Of a stretch of 16,696 nt of DNA, positions 1-6,163 are shown piece after piece. Origin of the DNA: JBCDBH01 sp039184055 (lineage in GTDB: Bacteria > Acidobacteriota > Thermoanaerobaculia > Multivoradales > J023); assembly GCA_039184055.1 (NCBI GenBank), contig JBCDBH010000098.1:1-16696 (forward strand), given 5' to 3'. The notes under the pieces were generated by a model. The model ran no database searches, was not told the DNA's origin, and saw only the letters and a program-made list of their open reading frames with translations. Position numbers and translations under genes: made by a program. Numbering within the stretch: position 1 is the first letter of the stretch; the number at the start of each line of letters is the position of its first letter.

Positions 1-97
1 CGATGTACTCCACCGCCGCGATGACGAAAATCGCCAGGGGAAGCACCCAGGCCGGAAGACCGGCGGCGGTCGCGACGGGATCGTCCAGCCATGGCAT
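1..97 (-). CDS. N-terminus of probable membrane protein (partial, DedA-like?)
   Basis: An open frame starts at ATG 97 and runs off the left edge with no stop in 32 codons. An in-frame GTG lies at 103. The peptide begins MPWLDDPVATAAGLPAWVLP and continues LAIFVIAAVEYI. This is a short polar start followed by a hydrophobic segment ending in an acidic-aromatic turn. Several DedA-family (SNARE-associated/VTT) membrane proteins begin this way, with an ALEY-like sequence before a PFPGD motif, but that diagnostic part lies outside the window. No good ribosome binding site is visible. A TATACT hexamer ends only 6 bases before the ATG, so the transcript may be leaderless. It is divergent from the small exported protein at 237. 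The family call is a guess from the N-terminus alone. Confidence 0.4.
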   Translation of the reverse strand, partial: MPWLDDPVATAAGLPAWVLPLAIFVIAAVEYI

Positions 98-103
98 CGC
101 CAC

Positions 104-124
104 AGTATATAGAGGCAAATTGCC
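104..124 (-). promoter_or_regulatory. Possible promoter with overlapping palindrome for the left-edge gene
   Basis: On the minus strand TATACT (109-104) looks like a -10 element placed for a start at or near the ATG at 97. No convincing -35 is visible. An odd-centred palindrome, GGCAAATTGCC (114-124), sits just upstream of the -10, where a repressor could bind. This is motif reading only. Confidence 0.3.
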
Positions 125-181
125 TGTTGAATTGCCCACTTGTTCACGCTTTGACAGCCAAAGGTGTAACGTGAGGCCAAG

Positions 182-224
182 AAGTGGGACGCAAACGTCA
201 TGTCGACGTAAAACGATCCCACTT
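182..224 (+). promoter_or_regulatory. Nested hairpin in the leader of the small exported protein
   Basis: AAGTGGGA (182-189) is perfectly complementary to TCCCACTT (217-224). Inside this 8-bp stem, ACGTC (195-199) pairs with GACGT (205-209) around a 5-base loop. The right arm of the outer stem ends one base before the ribosome binding site GGAGG (225-229), so folding could expose or hide the start. No known riboswitch class was recognised. Confidence 0.45.
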
Positions 225-236
225 GGAGGTCAGACT

Positions 237-494
237 ATGCGCACCAACCGTACCCTTTCGTCCCTCGCCATCGCCGTTTTGCTCGTCACCCTCGCCACTC
301 CGGTCCTCGCGCTGCCGAACATGGAACGCGCTCCGCAGGTCGAGACTGTCGATTTGTGGTCGGCCGTCGTGTCGTGGGTCAGTGAGTTGGTCGCCGGTCC
401 GGCGGAAGAAGAAGCGGCCTCCGGCGACGAGAACGAGACCGAGCGCGTGCACGCGCACACGCGGGCCTTCCCGACCATCACCGTGGACGGGTGA
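237..494 (+). CDS. Small exported protein convergent with an HTH/TPR gene
   Basis: An 85-aa protein of unknown family. The ATG at 237 is chosen because GGAGG (225-229) lies 7 bases upstream; the same frame stays open upstream but looks non-coding. Residues 1-25 form a Sec-type signal peptide (two Arg, hydrophobic core LAIAVLLVTLA) with a likely cut after VLA. The mature part has a short amphipathic Trp-containing stretch (VDLWSAVVSWVSELV), then a very acidic low-complexity linker (EEEAASGDENETE), and ends PTITVDG. It is convergent with the TPR gene ending at 519, with a 24-bp gap. A second protein of the same design at 13017-13247 is convergent with the second TPR gene. Both share ER near the mature N-terminus, a W-x-W or similar Trp helix, an acidic linker and a P-x-I-x-x-[DH]-G end. 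A secreted signal or a TPR-associated peptide is a hypothesis only. Confidence 0.7.
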   Translation: MRTNRTLSSLAIAVLLVTLATPVLALPNMERAPQVETVDLWSAVVSWVSELVAGPAEEEAASGDENETERVHAHTRAFPTITVDG

Positions 495-518
495 TCGAAT
501 CTAGATCGTGCGTCGAGG

Positions 519-2087
519 TCAGTGTTCGGTGGATTCCCGGCGCCGCGCCATGTCGCGCAGTCGATCCGGGGTCAGCTCACCCGCCATGCCGAGGCTGAGG
601 AACTCACGTAGATCTTCGGCAATGTCATGCCGGTTTCCGATCGTCGCGGTGAGCGGCAGTGCGGAACGCACTGTCGCCGCCAGCGCGGCCGTGTCGCCGA
701 GCTCGGCGAGCGTGAGACAGAGCTCGATCTTGAGGTCGAAGAGGCCGACGGCGTTGTCGGTGCCGGTGATGATCTTGTCGGCTTCGCTGAGGTAGCCACG
801 CGAGGCTTCCAGATGGCCGCTTTCCCGCGCCAGGATGCCGCAACTCCAAAGGAGCTGCCCATAGACGAAGCCACCGGCACGTTCCCACAACACGCGGGCA
901 CGGCGGATGTATCCTTCCGCCTCGTCGGGCACGCCTTCGAGCAGGAGGTTGGCCGAGAGCCGCTGGTAGATCGCCGTCAAATGGTGGCGGTTGGTCGATG
1001 ACGTGGGCTGTTTGAGAAAGAACGACTCGGCGTCGCGGAGCACGCGATTGGCTCGTTCGTATTGCTCGAGACGAGACAAGAGCAGGCCACGCGACACCGA
1101 GACCGCGGCAAAGCCGGCCCGATCGCCGTAGTCGTGGTAGATCTCGCCCGCCTCACGCAGGATCGCGAGTCCACGCTCGTATTCGCGGTGGGATTCCAAG
1201 ACCACCGCGACACGACGCAAGAGGTGAGCTCGTTCGAGGTCGTAACCACGACGTTCGGCGAGCTCCAGGCCGGCACGGAGCATACGCGCGGCACGTGGCA
1301 GCTCGTTGAGCTGGCGGTAGGCGGCGCCGAGCATGCCGAGACCGCGACAGGCGAGCTCGAGCAAGCGTTCGGGTGGATCTTCGCTACGCGCCAAGGTGAT
1401 GCCGAGCAATGGGCGGGCGAGCGCCGCGGCCTGGGCCGGGGCGTCGTGACGCGCCTCGTCCAGATGATCGATCAAACGCTCGATGAAGACCGCGCGTCGC
1501 AGGGCTTTCTTGGTTCGTAGCCGGCGCCGCTGCTCGCTTCGCGACAAAGCCTCGAGCGCCGCGATCTCGCGCTGGCAGGCGGCGCTGTCGAGTACTTTGA
1601 TATTGGCCGCCGGTGTCTCGGTATGCGACTCGCCGAGCTCGATGGCGCGCAGGGCGCGTTCGATGGCGCGCAGCTCGCTGTCACCATCGGCGTCCGCCTC
1701 CAAGGTGAGAAGAATCGCCTCGGGTTTCGGCGTCAGGTCGAGACTGTGCTCGAGAAACGAGCTCGGATCCAAGCCGAGCCCGAGCACCGCCTCGAAGAGT
1801 GCGTCGACCGTGGGTTGCCATTGACCACCAGCCAGACGACGTAGATAGACGGGGCTACGGCCGATTCGCGCTTCGATGGCACCGATTTGGCCATGACGCC
1901 GATCGAGCTCGCGACGCAAGCCGAGCTGCAGCCGGCGGCAAAGGGCTTCGACCTGGCTAGGGCTCTCCGTTTGTTCGCTCGCCGCGGTGTGGCTTCCCGC
2001 AGACTGACTTTCTGCGATGTTGCGTGCCGAGTCTGCGATGTCGTGTGCCGCGTCGATCTGGCGTACCGAATCCATGACCCCTAGCAT
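519..2087 (-). CDS. HTH (XRE-like) + TPR-repeat protein, copy 1
   Basis: A 522-aa probable cytoplasmic regulator. Residues 1-45 are Ala/Ser-rich and look disordered. Residues about 50-112 read as an XRE-like helix-turn-helix (QIGAIEARIGRSPVYLRRLA, then a second helix pair ending LGLGLDPSSFL). A charged stretch follows (RSEQRRRLRTKKALRR). Residues about 215-500 are helical repeats of TPR type, for example LGAAYRQLNELPRAARMLRA, VVLESHREYERGLAILREAG and LLLSRLEQYERANRVLRDAE. The ATG at 2087 is the longest start and an ATG at 2075 is also possible; neither has a clear ribosome binding site. It lies 42 bp downstream of the DUF2330 gene and may be cotranscribed with it. It resembles the 11723-13114 protein in layout and motifs. 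HTH plus C-terminal TPR is the architecture of peptide-sensing RRNPP regulators, but no ligand is known here and DNA binding is inferred. Confidence 0.75.
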   Translation of the reverse strand: MLGVMDSVRQIDAAHDIADSARNIAESQSAGSHTAASEQTESPSQVEALCRRLQLGLRRELDRRHGQIGAIEARIGRSPVYLRRLAGGQWQPTVDALFEAVLGLGLDPSSFLEHSLDLTPKPEAILLTLEADADGDSELRAIERALRAIELGESHTETPAANIKVLDSAACQREIAALEALSRSEQRRRLRTKKALRRAVFIERLIDHLDEARHDAPAQAAALARPLLGITLARSEDPPERLLELACRGLGMLGAAYRQLNELPRAARMLRAGLELAERRGYDLERAHLLRRVAVVLESHREYERGLAILREAGEIYHDYGDRAGFAAVSVSRGLLLSRLEQYERANRVLRDAESFFLKQPTSSTNRHHLTAIYQRLSANLLLEGVPDEAEGYIRRARVLWERAGGFVYGQLLWSCGILARESGHLEASRGYLSEADKIITGTDNAVGLFDLKIELCLTLAELGDTAALAATVRSALPLTATIGNRHDIAEDLREFLSLGMAGELTPDRLRDMARRRESTEH

Positions 2088-2108
2088 AGCGCGAAATCGC
2101 CCATCCTG

Positions 2109-2120
2109 CCGACCGGTCGG
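2109..2120. promoter_or_regulatory. 12-bp perfect palindrome upstream of TPR gene 1
   Basis: CCGACCGGTCGG lies in the 42-bp gap between the DUF2330 stop and the TPR start, about 20 bases before the ATG and next to an AT-rich patch (2125-2132). It could be an autoregulatory operator. Perfect 12-mers occur a few times by chance in a window this size. Confidence 0.25.
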
Positions 2121-2129
2121 TCGGATAAT

Positions 2130-3470
2130 TTAGCGTCGACCCCAGATTTTCTTCCACCATGGCCGATCATCCGTTGTGGAAGGCACGGTTCCCATCCGCT
2201 GGTGGATGTCGTCGAGCGGCCAATTCGTCAGCCACGCCAAGGTTTTTGCTTCCTCCAGACGTCGCTGCTCCAGGCGGCGATGGTAGTCGTATGCGGCGGC
2301 GCATTCGCCTGGGCCGGTCCACGGGTGTCGCAGCACGTAGCGGCCTTGGACGTTGCTTCGATTACCCGTTTCATGAAAGCGCAAATCGTCTGGAAAGGTC
2401 TCGCCGGTATAGCGCAGATGGAGACGCGTGACGAAGACATCCTGGGGAGTCGCGGAGCGTCGCGTATGGGTTTGTTCGGGAAGCCAGAACACGCCGAGCT
2501 CACGCAATTGCGCGTTGCTCAACGGATCGGCGGCGCAGGGGTCGCACCACGCCATGTCCCAGGCGTATTCGAGAAACACCGTTTTCATCTTGTTCGCGGT
2601 CACTTGGCGATCGAATAGGGCCTGATAGAAGCTGGCGAAGTCAGTTTTGACAAAGGTCGGAATCTCGACATCGGTGGGTAGCGCCACCGTACGGTAGTTG
2701 GTGGTCTCGACCCGACCCGTCCGGGTGAGCGCGAACACGAAGAGCTCTTGTGGACCGTTGGCGTTCACCGTGCCGAGGCGGATCGGCAGCATGAAACGAG
2801 GCGATTCGTAGGCCACCTGGAGGGGTCGCAGGTAGGCGTAGCCGAGACGTGCTCGGGCGGCGAGATCGACCCTGGCGACAAAGAACTTCAGACCTTGTTT
2901 GATGTAGCTGTCGAGCACCCGCCGCGCGCCGGAGGGAAGCCGGTAGTCGTTCTCGTCGAGCCAGGTCATCAGCCCACGACTCTCCTTGGCCGACAGAATC
3001 AGAATGTCGTACTCACCGACCGTGTACCTAGCCTCGATGGTGACGCCGAGCTCCTGGCGACGTGGGCTGTCGGCCCGCTCTTCGATCGACAGGGCCTCGG
3101 AGACCGGGCGGATCGAGCGTCGTCGAAGATCGACCTGACACGGATTCTCATCGAAGTATTCGACCAGTCGAGGCGCGGTGTAGGCGTCGAGATGGTCGAT
3201 CAACGCGGCTTCGGTGACGTGGATCTGGTCCCGCTCGAGCACCGTCGGAACCGGGATCACCAGCGCGAACTCATCGGCCGCACCTCGATAGTCATTGGCC
3301 ATCGTGAGCACGGTGCGGTTGCCGTCTCGCACCATCACCACCTTCGACGCTTGGTTGAAGAGGTCGGTGTCGGCACGGGCGACATAGAAGCCACAGAACG
3401 CGGATGCGGGGGATGCGATGAGGAGCAAGAGCGCGCCCAGGACGACGCGAGCCAGTAGCGAGAGAGTCAT
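2130..3470 (-). CDS. DUF2330 domain exported protein
   Basis: A 446-aa protein recognised as the DUF2330 family. A signal peptide (residues 1-24, ending SPASA) is followed by the family hallmark FCGFYVARAD, then SKVVMVRDGNRTVLTMANDY, FALVIPVPTVL, and APRLVEYFDENPC. The C-terminal half carries WCDPCAADPL and VFVTRLHLRYTGETFPDDL, also typical. The Cys residues in FCG, NPC, WCDPC and GEC probably form disulfides outside the cytoplasm. The length is normal for the family. Its ATG overlaps the end of the RnfD-like gene by 4 bp (3467-3470), indicating translational coupling. DUF2330 genes commonly accompany RnfD-like genes. The biochemical function is unknown. Confidence 0.85.
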   Translation of the reverse strand: MTLSLLARVVLGALLLLIASPASAFCGFYVARADTDLFNQASKVVMVRDGNRTVLTMANDYRGAADEFALVIPVPTVLERDQIHVTEAALIDHLDAYTAPRLVEYFDENPCQVDLRRRSIRPVSEALSIEERADSPRRQELGVTIEARYTVGEYDILILSAKESRGLMTWLDENDYRLPSGARRVLDSYIKQGLKFFVARVDLAARARLGYAYLRPLQVAYESPRFMLPIRLGTVNANGPQELFVFALTRTGRVETTNYRTVALPTDVEIPTFVKTDFASFYQALFDRQVTANKMKTVFLEYAWDMAWCDPCAADPLSNAQLRELGVFWLPEQTHTRRSATPQDVFVTRLHLRYTGETFPDDLRFHETGNRSNVQGRYVLRHPWTGPGECAAAYDYHRRLEQRRLEEAKTLAWLTNWPLDDIHQRMGTVPSTTDDRPWWKKIWGRR

Positions 3471-4306
3471 ACAGCCTCCATGACAGAACGGGTGGAACGA
3501 GTGGATGAGCTAGAAAACGACGGCCAGCGGTAGCGGAGTGCGGGGAGCCACAGATCGAGCAGCGGAACGATCGGGGCCGACAGGGCGAGCGCCCAGATCA
3601 ACGCCGCCGGGACGAAGAACACGAACTCCAGGACAGCGCCGAGCGTCGCCACCCAGACCGCGTACACGACTCGGCCGGCACGGTGGTCGGGTGTCGTCTT
3701 GGGATCGCTGATCATGAAGAACGCGAAGATCAGCAGCGCGCCGTTTTGCAGTTGATGGAGCGGAATACTGAGCGGATCGCCCAACCACCAGGCGCGCGTG
3801 CCGAGGATGGTCGCCCAGGCGACGAGAAACGCCCACGTCACATCGTCACGCTCCGCCCGCCGCGTCACCAGCATGCCCAACAGCACCAGCGACACGGCGA
3901 CCGTCATCACCGTGCCCCACTGACCGGGTGATACCCACGCCGCGTCGGTGAGCACCATGGTCACCACCAGGCCGAGGTTCGCCGGATTGAAGACGTGCTT
4001 GCCGCGGACGCGGATGACGAATTTGCCGCCGATCGCCACCACCGCCGCCACCATGCCCCACACGGGCGTGGCCGTGCGGAGCAGGAGACACAGCGACAGC
4101 GCCGAGATCAGTGGGCTACGCGGATCGAACCGACAGCCCACCCACCGACTCGCGAGCCACTGTGTCGTCTCGGCGGTCAGCAGAATCACCAGCGCGGTCG
4201 TCGGATCGAGCGCCAAATCGAGCGCGGAGAGGCCGTAGATCAAGAGACCGCTCAACACGGCGATCTGGAACAGGCGAGGGTCGGCGGGTAGGCGAAGTGC
4301 AGTCAC
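3467..4306 (-). CDS. RnfD/NqrB-like integral membrane protein
   Basis: A 279-aa polytopic protein with about eight hydrophobic segments. It has the NqrB/RnfD signature GKHVFNPANLG (residues 102-112) and the later DPKTTP segment (201-206) matching the family's conserved DPxTTP. In true RnfD/NqrB a threonine in an SGAT motif just before that segment carries covalent FMN. Here the equivalent stretch reads NGALLIFAFFMISDP, so no such Thr is seen. The C-terminus is Ser/Thr/Arg-rich (SFSSSSTRSTRSV). The start is GTG 4306, because ATG 4308 is out of frame. No other Rnf/Nqr subunits are present, so it is unlikely to be part of a full redox pump; it acts with the coupled DUF2330 protein by inference. 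Confidence 0.75.
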   Translation of the reverse strand: MTALRLPADPRLFQIAVLSGLLIYGLSALDLALDPTTALVILLTAETTQWLASRWVGCRFDPRSPLISALSLCLLLRTATPVWGMVAAVVAIGGKFVIRVRGKHVFNPANLGLVVTMVLTDAAWVSPGQWGTVMTVAVSLVLLGMLVTRRAERDDVTWAFLVAWATILGTRAWWLGDPLSIPLHQLQNGALLIFAFFMISDPKTTPDHRAGRVVYAVWVATLGAVLEFVFFVPAALIWALALSAPIVPLLDLWLPALRYRWPSFSSSSTRSTRSVMEAV

Positions 4307-4389
4307 ATAGGGTTAGACACGTGACGGGCGTGGGATGCAACCGGCTGGGGAAGGCCTGTGCCGAACCGAAAACAGCATAGAGTCGGGGC

Positions 4390-4740
4390 GTGACGACCTT
4401 CCTGCTTTTTATCGCCATCCTCGTTCTGCCGGCGCTCGCGATGGGTCAAGCAGCCGGTACGCTTCCTGTCTGGATGCTCGTTTCCTGCGTGGCGGTGCCG
4501 TCTGTGGTCGGTTTTGTCTTGATCGCCGTCGACAAAGGGCGAGCGCGGGGTGGCCAACGCCGGGTACCCGAATCGACGCTTCACCTCGTCGAGTTGCTAG
4601 GCGGCTGGCCGGGCTCGTATCTGGCCCAGCTGTGGTGTCGACACAAGACCGCCAAGGCCAGCTATCGGAGGATCTTCTGGGCGATCGTCGTGCTCTATCA
4701 GCTCGTCGCCATCGGTATCTTGCTCGGTTGGGCGAGCTGA
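4390..4740 (+). CDS. DUF1294 family small membrane protein
   Basis: A 116-aa membrane protein. Two N-terminal hydrophobic segments (residues 3-20 and 27-46) are followed by the DUF1294 core: AVDKGRARGGQRRVPESTLH, then LVELLGGWPGSYLAQLWCRHKTAKASYR, and a last membrane segment FWAIVVLYQLVAIGILLGWA. The DKxRA..G..RVPE...L.....GGWPG......RHKT.K..Y/F.R pattern is diagnostic of the family. Some relatives carry an N-terminal cold-shock domain, which is absent here. The start is GTG 4390 with only a weak GGGG upstream. It is divergent from the RnfD-like gene (83 bp between starts) and convergent with the lipoprotein gene. Function is unknown. Confidence 0.85.
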   Translation: MTTFLLFIAILVLPALAMGQAAGTLPVWMLVSCVAVPSVVGFVLIAVDKGRARGGQRRVPESTLHLVELLGGWPGSYLAQLWCRHKTAKASYRRIFWAIVVLYQLVAIGILLGWAS

Positions 4741-4755
4741 GAGGCCGTTTCGGAG

Positions 4756-5757
4756 TCAATCCAACCGCAGAACCTGTCCGTCCGCCGCCACCCCAAACCC
4801 TCGTTTCTCGATCTGCCGCCGCGCGTCGCTCTCGGGTTGGAGCGCGGGATTCGAATGGTTGAGGTGGGTGAAGTAGACGTCGAGCCGGTCGGAGTCGACG
4901 TGCTCCTGTAGTCGATCCATGGTCTGGGTGATCAAAGGATGTCTCACCTGGCTGATGTCTCGACCGGGGAGCTCGTCGAGGGAGTAGAAGGTGGCGTCGA
5001 GGAGGGCGATGTCGACGTCGGTGAGCAGGTCCTCGAGGGGTGGGTCCCAGGTATGCCATTGGTCGGTGTCGGGGACGTAGACGAGACTCTTGCCCGCGCC
5101 GTCGATCCGAAAGCCCACGGTGTCGCTGTACTCGTCGCGGTGGGGAACCTGAAACGCGCTCACGTGTACGTTGCCGGGTAGGGTGACCGTCTCACCGGGC
5201 GGGAGGTCGTGTAGCGCGACGTTGTTCTTGCCCACCAGCTGCTCCCAGGGTGCGTTGCCACGCAGGAAGGCGTTCATTTTGGGCGTTGCCCAGACCGGCA
5301 GATCCTGCGTGTGGACGACTTCGAAACCAAAGTGCGCGAGGCCGAGGTAGTGGCCGATGTGAGCGTGGGTGAGGAAGACACCGTCGATCGGGGAGCGGTC
5401 GACCCGGCCGGTGGGCGCATCGCGAAATGCGCGCAGCATGGTGAGCTGGTCGGTGATGTCGGGAGTGGCGTCGAAGATGTACGTCTGGGTGTGCTCTTGA
5501 CGCTCGATGATCAGGGCGATGGATGCGACGTTGCGTGCGAAGGTGGGTTCGGAGCGGGCTCGTTCACACCGGACACACGAGCACGCGGTGTGGGGGAGGC
5601 CCCCGTCTTGCGCGGTGCCGAGCACGAGTACGGTGACTCGGGTCGTTGCATCGTTGTCTGTGCGGTCCGAGGATGTGGTCAAGATCTCTTTTCCACAGCT
5701 GCCGAGGAGCGGGCCAAGGGTGGCGAGGAGGAGGATCGCGATGAGGCGAATCTTCAT
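4756..5757 (-). CDS. PqqB-like metallo-beta-lactamase-fold lipoprotein
   Basis: A 333-aa protein with a lipoprotein signal: a hydrophobic stretch (residues 4-18) ends in the lipobox L18-G19-S20-C21. The rest is a PqqB/PhnP-type MBL-fold hydrolase. It has LGTAQDGGLPH (46-56) followed by C59-x-C61-x-x-C64, then LTHAHIGHYLGL with H131, H133 and H136, then QVPHRDEYSDTVGFRI, VPDTDQW, ALLDATFYS and a final FTHLNHSNP. The usual Asp of HxHxDH is Gly135, so metal site 2 is probably altered. It is attached to a membrane outside the cytoplasm; the substrate is unknown. PqqB itself is cytoplasmic and no pqq genes are nearby, so a role in PQQ synthesis is unlikely. It has no clear ribosome binding site. 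Confidence 0.8.
   Translation of the reverse strand: MKIRLIAILLLATLGPLLGSCGKEILTTSSDRTDNDATTRVTVLVLGTAQDGGLPHTACSCVRCERARSEPTFARNVASIALIIERQEHTQTYIFDATPDITDQLTMLRAFRDAPTGRVDRSPIDGVFLTHAHIGHYLGLAHFGFEVVHTQDLPVWATPKMNAFLRGNAPWEQLVGKNNVALHDLPPGETVTLPGNVHVSAFQVPHRDEYSDTVGFRIDGAGKSLVYVPDTDQWHTWDPPLEDLLTDVDIALLDATFYSLDELPGRDISQVRHPLITQTMDRLQEHVDSDRLDVYFTHLNHSNPALQPESDARRQIEKRGFGVAADGQVLRLD
5689..5697 (+). promoter_or_regulatory. Outlying DnaA box
   Basis: TTTTCCACA is a full match to TTWTNCACA. It lies inside the start of the lipoprotein gene, about 100 bp before the main DnaA-box cluster. Confidence 0.45.
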
Positions 5758-5789
5758 GAAATCTACAATATCTCGTCACCCGGCGGCAT

Positions 5790-5871
5790 TCATCCACACG
5801 TTGTCCACAATTTCTCCAGGGCTTTTCCACACGCTATCCACAGCTGAATGCGCACAAGTCGCTGTGCAAAA
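5790..5871. promoter_or_regulatory. Phased cluster of DnaA boxes
   Basis: Five nonamers match or nearly match TTWTNCACA. They are TCATCCACA (5790), TTGTCCACA (5801), TTTTCCACA (5823) and CTATCCACA (5834) on the plus strand, and TTTTGCACA on the minus strand (5863-5871). The first four start 11, 22 and 11 bp apart, so they face the same side of the helix, as in cooperative DnaA arrays. TTGTCCACA is the preferred form in high-GC actinobacteria. The cluster sits about 100-170 bp upstream of the nrd promoter. It could control nrd transcription through DnaA, as described for E. coli nrdAB, act as a titration site, or be part of an origin. Confidence 0.7.
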
Positions 5872-5900
5872 AGCACTTGTGTCGAATTCGTAGTAATTGT

Positions 5901-5921
5901 CCAAGATCTACAGCATCTTGG
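5901..5921. promoter_or_regulatory. 7-7-7 inverted repeat upstream of the nrd promoter
   Basis: CCAAGAT (5901-5907) and ATCTTGG (5915-5921) are perfect inverted repeats separated by seven bases. There is no T-tract, so a terminator is unlikely; an operator is plausible. Confidence 0.35.
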
Positions 5922-5939
5922 GGCCGTGATTTCAGCAAC

Positions 5940-5992
5940 ACGCTACATCTAGTGGCATAGCCCTTGACCCACCCCATACGTTTGTGTAGCCT
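5940..5992 (+). promoter_or_regulatory. Putative nrdAB promoter with two NrdR-like boxes
   Basis: TTGACC (5964-5969) and TAGCCT (5987-5992), 17 bp apart, form a plausible sigma-70 promoter. ACGCTACATCTAGTGG (5940-5955) matches the NrdR consensus ACACWATATATWGTGT at 12 of 16 positions. CCCCATACGTTTGTGT (5972-5987) matches at about 9 of 16 and keeps the GTGT half. The two boxes start 32 bp apart, the three-turn spacing usual for NrdR pairs. They flank the -35 and overlap the -10, fitting repression when dATP is plentiful. No nrdR gene is in the window. Confidence 0.5.
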
Positions 5993-6033
5993 TCCCTAGC
6001 TCGAAACGCGACGCAAATGAGCCCCGATTCAGC

Positions 6034-6085
6034 GCTCCGAGCGGCAGACTGCTCCGAGTAGAAGACACTGCTCCGAGTAGAAGAC
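6034..6085 (+). repeat. Short tandem repeat in the nrd leader
   Basis: CTGCTCCGAGTAGAAGAC occurs at 6049-6066 and 6068-6085 with a 19-bp period, preceded by a partial copy (GCTCCGAG at 6034-6041). A single GGAGC at 6091-6095 can pair with the GCTCC of any copy. Confidence 0.75.
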
Positions 6086-6119
6086 TTTGAGGAGCCCGAC
6101 GGGAGGAACCGCCGAAAAT

Positions 6120-6163
6120 GTAGTCGCTTGTGCCAATAAGTACATGTTGAACTGGCACACTAC
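6120..6163 (+). ncRNA. Bulged hairpin in the nrdA 5' leader (unclassified)
   Basis: TGTGCCA (6129-6135) pairs with TGGCACA (6153-6159) around a 17-base loop. Below it GTAG (6120-6123) pairs with CTAC (6160-6163), leaving a one-sided five-base bulge (6124-6128). It lies inside the roughly 375-base leader predicted for the nrd transcript. I could not match it to the cobalamin riboswitch or another class. Confidence 0.35.

Noticed and set aside
3..236. N-terminal extension of the first small exported protein up to position 3
   Set aside because: The extension covers a minus-strand coding start and the leader hairpin. The signal peptide and GGAGG both point to ATG 237.
5311..5847. 178-codon plus-strand frame over the start of the lipoprotein gene
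   Set aside because: Mirrors the PqqB-like gene and then runs into the DnaA-box region; no motifs.
5853..5881. Intrinsic terminator at CACAAGT/ACTTGTG
   Set aside because: The loop is 15 bases, the stem is not GC-rich, no T-run follows and no gene ends here.
5689..5950. Firm call of a chromosome origin (oriC)
   Set aside because: DnaA boxes are clear, but no dnaA, dnaN, gidA or parAB genes are nearby and no strong AT-rich unwinding stretch is seen. nrd regulation fits at least as well.
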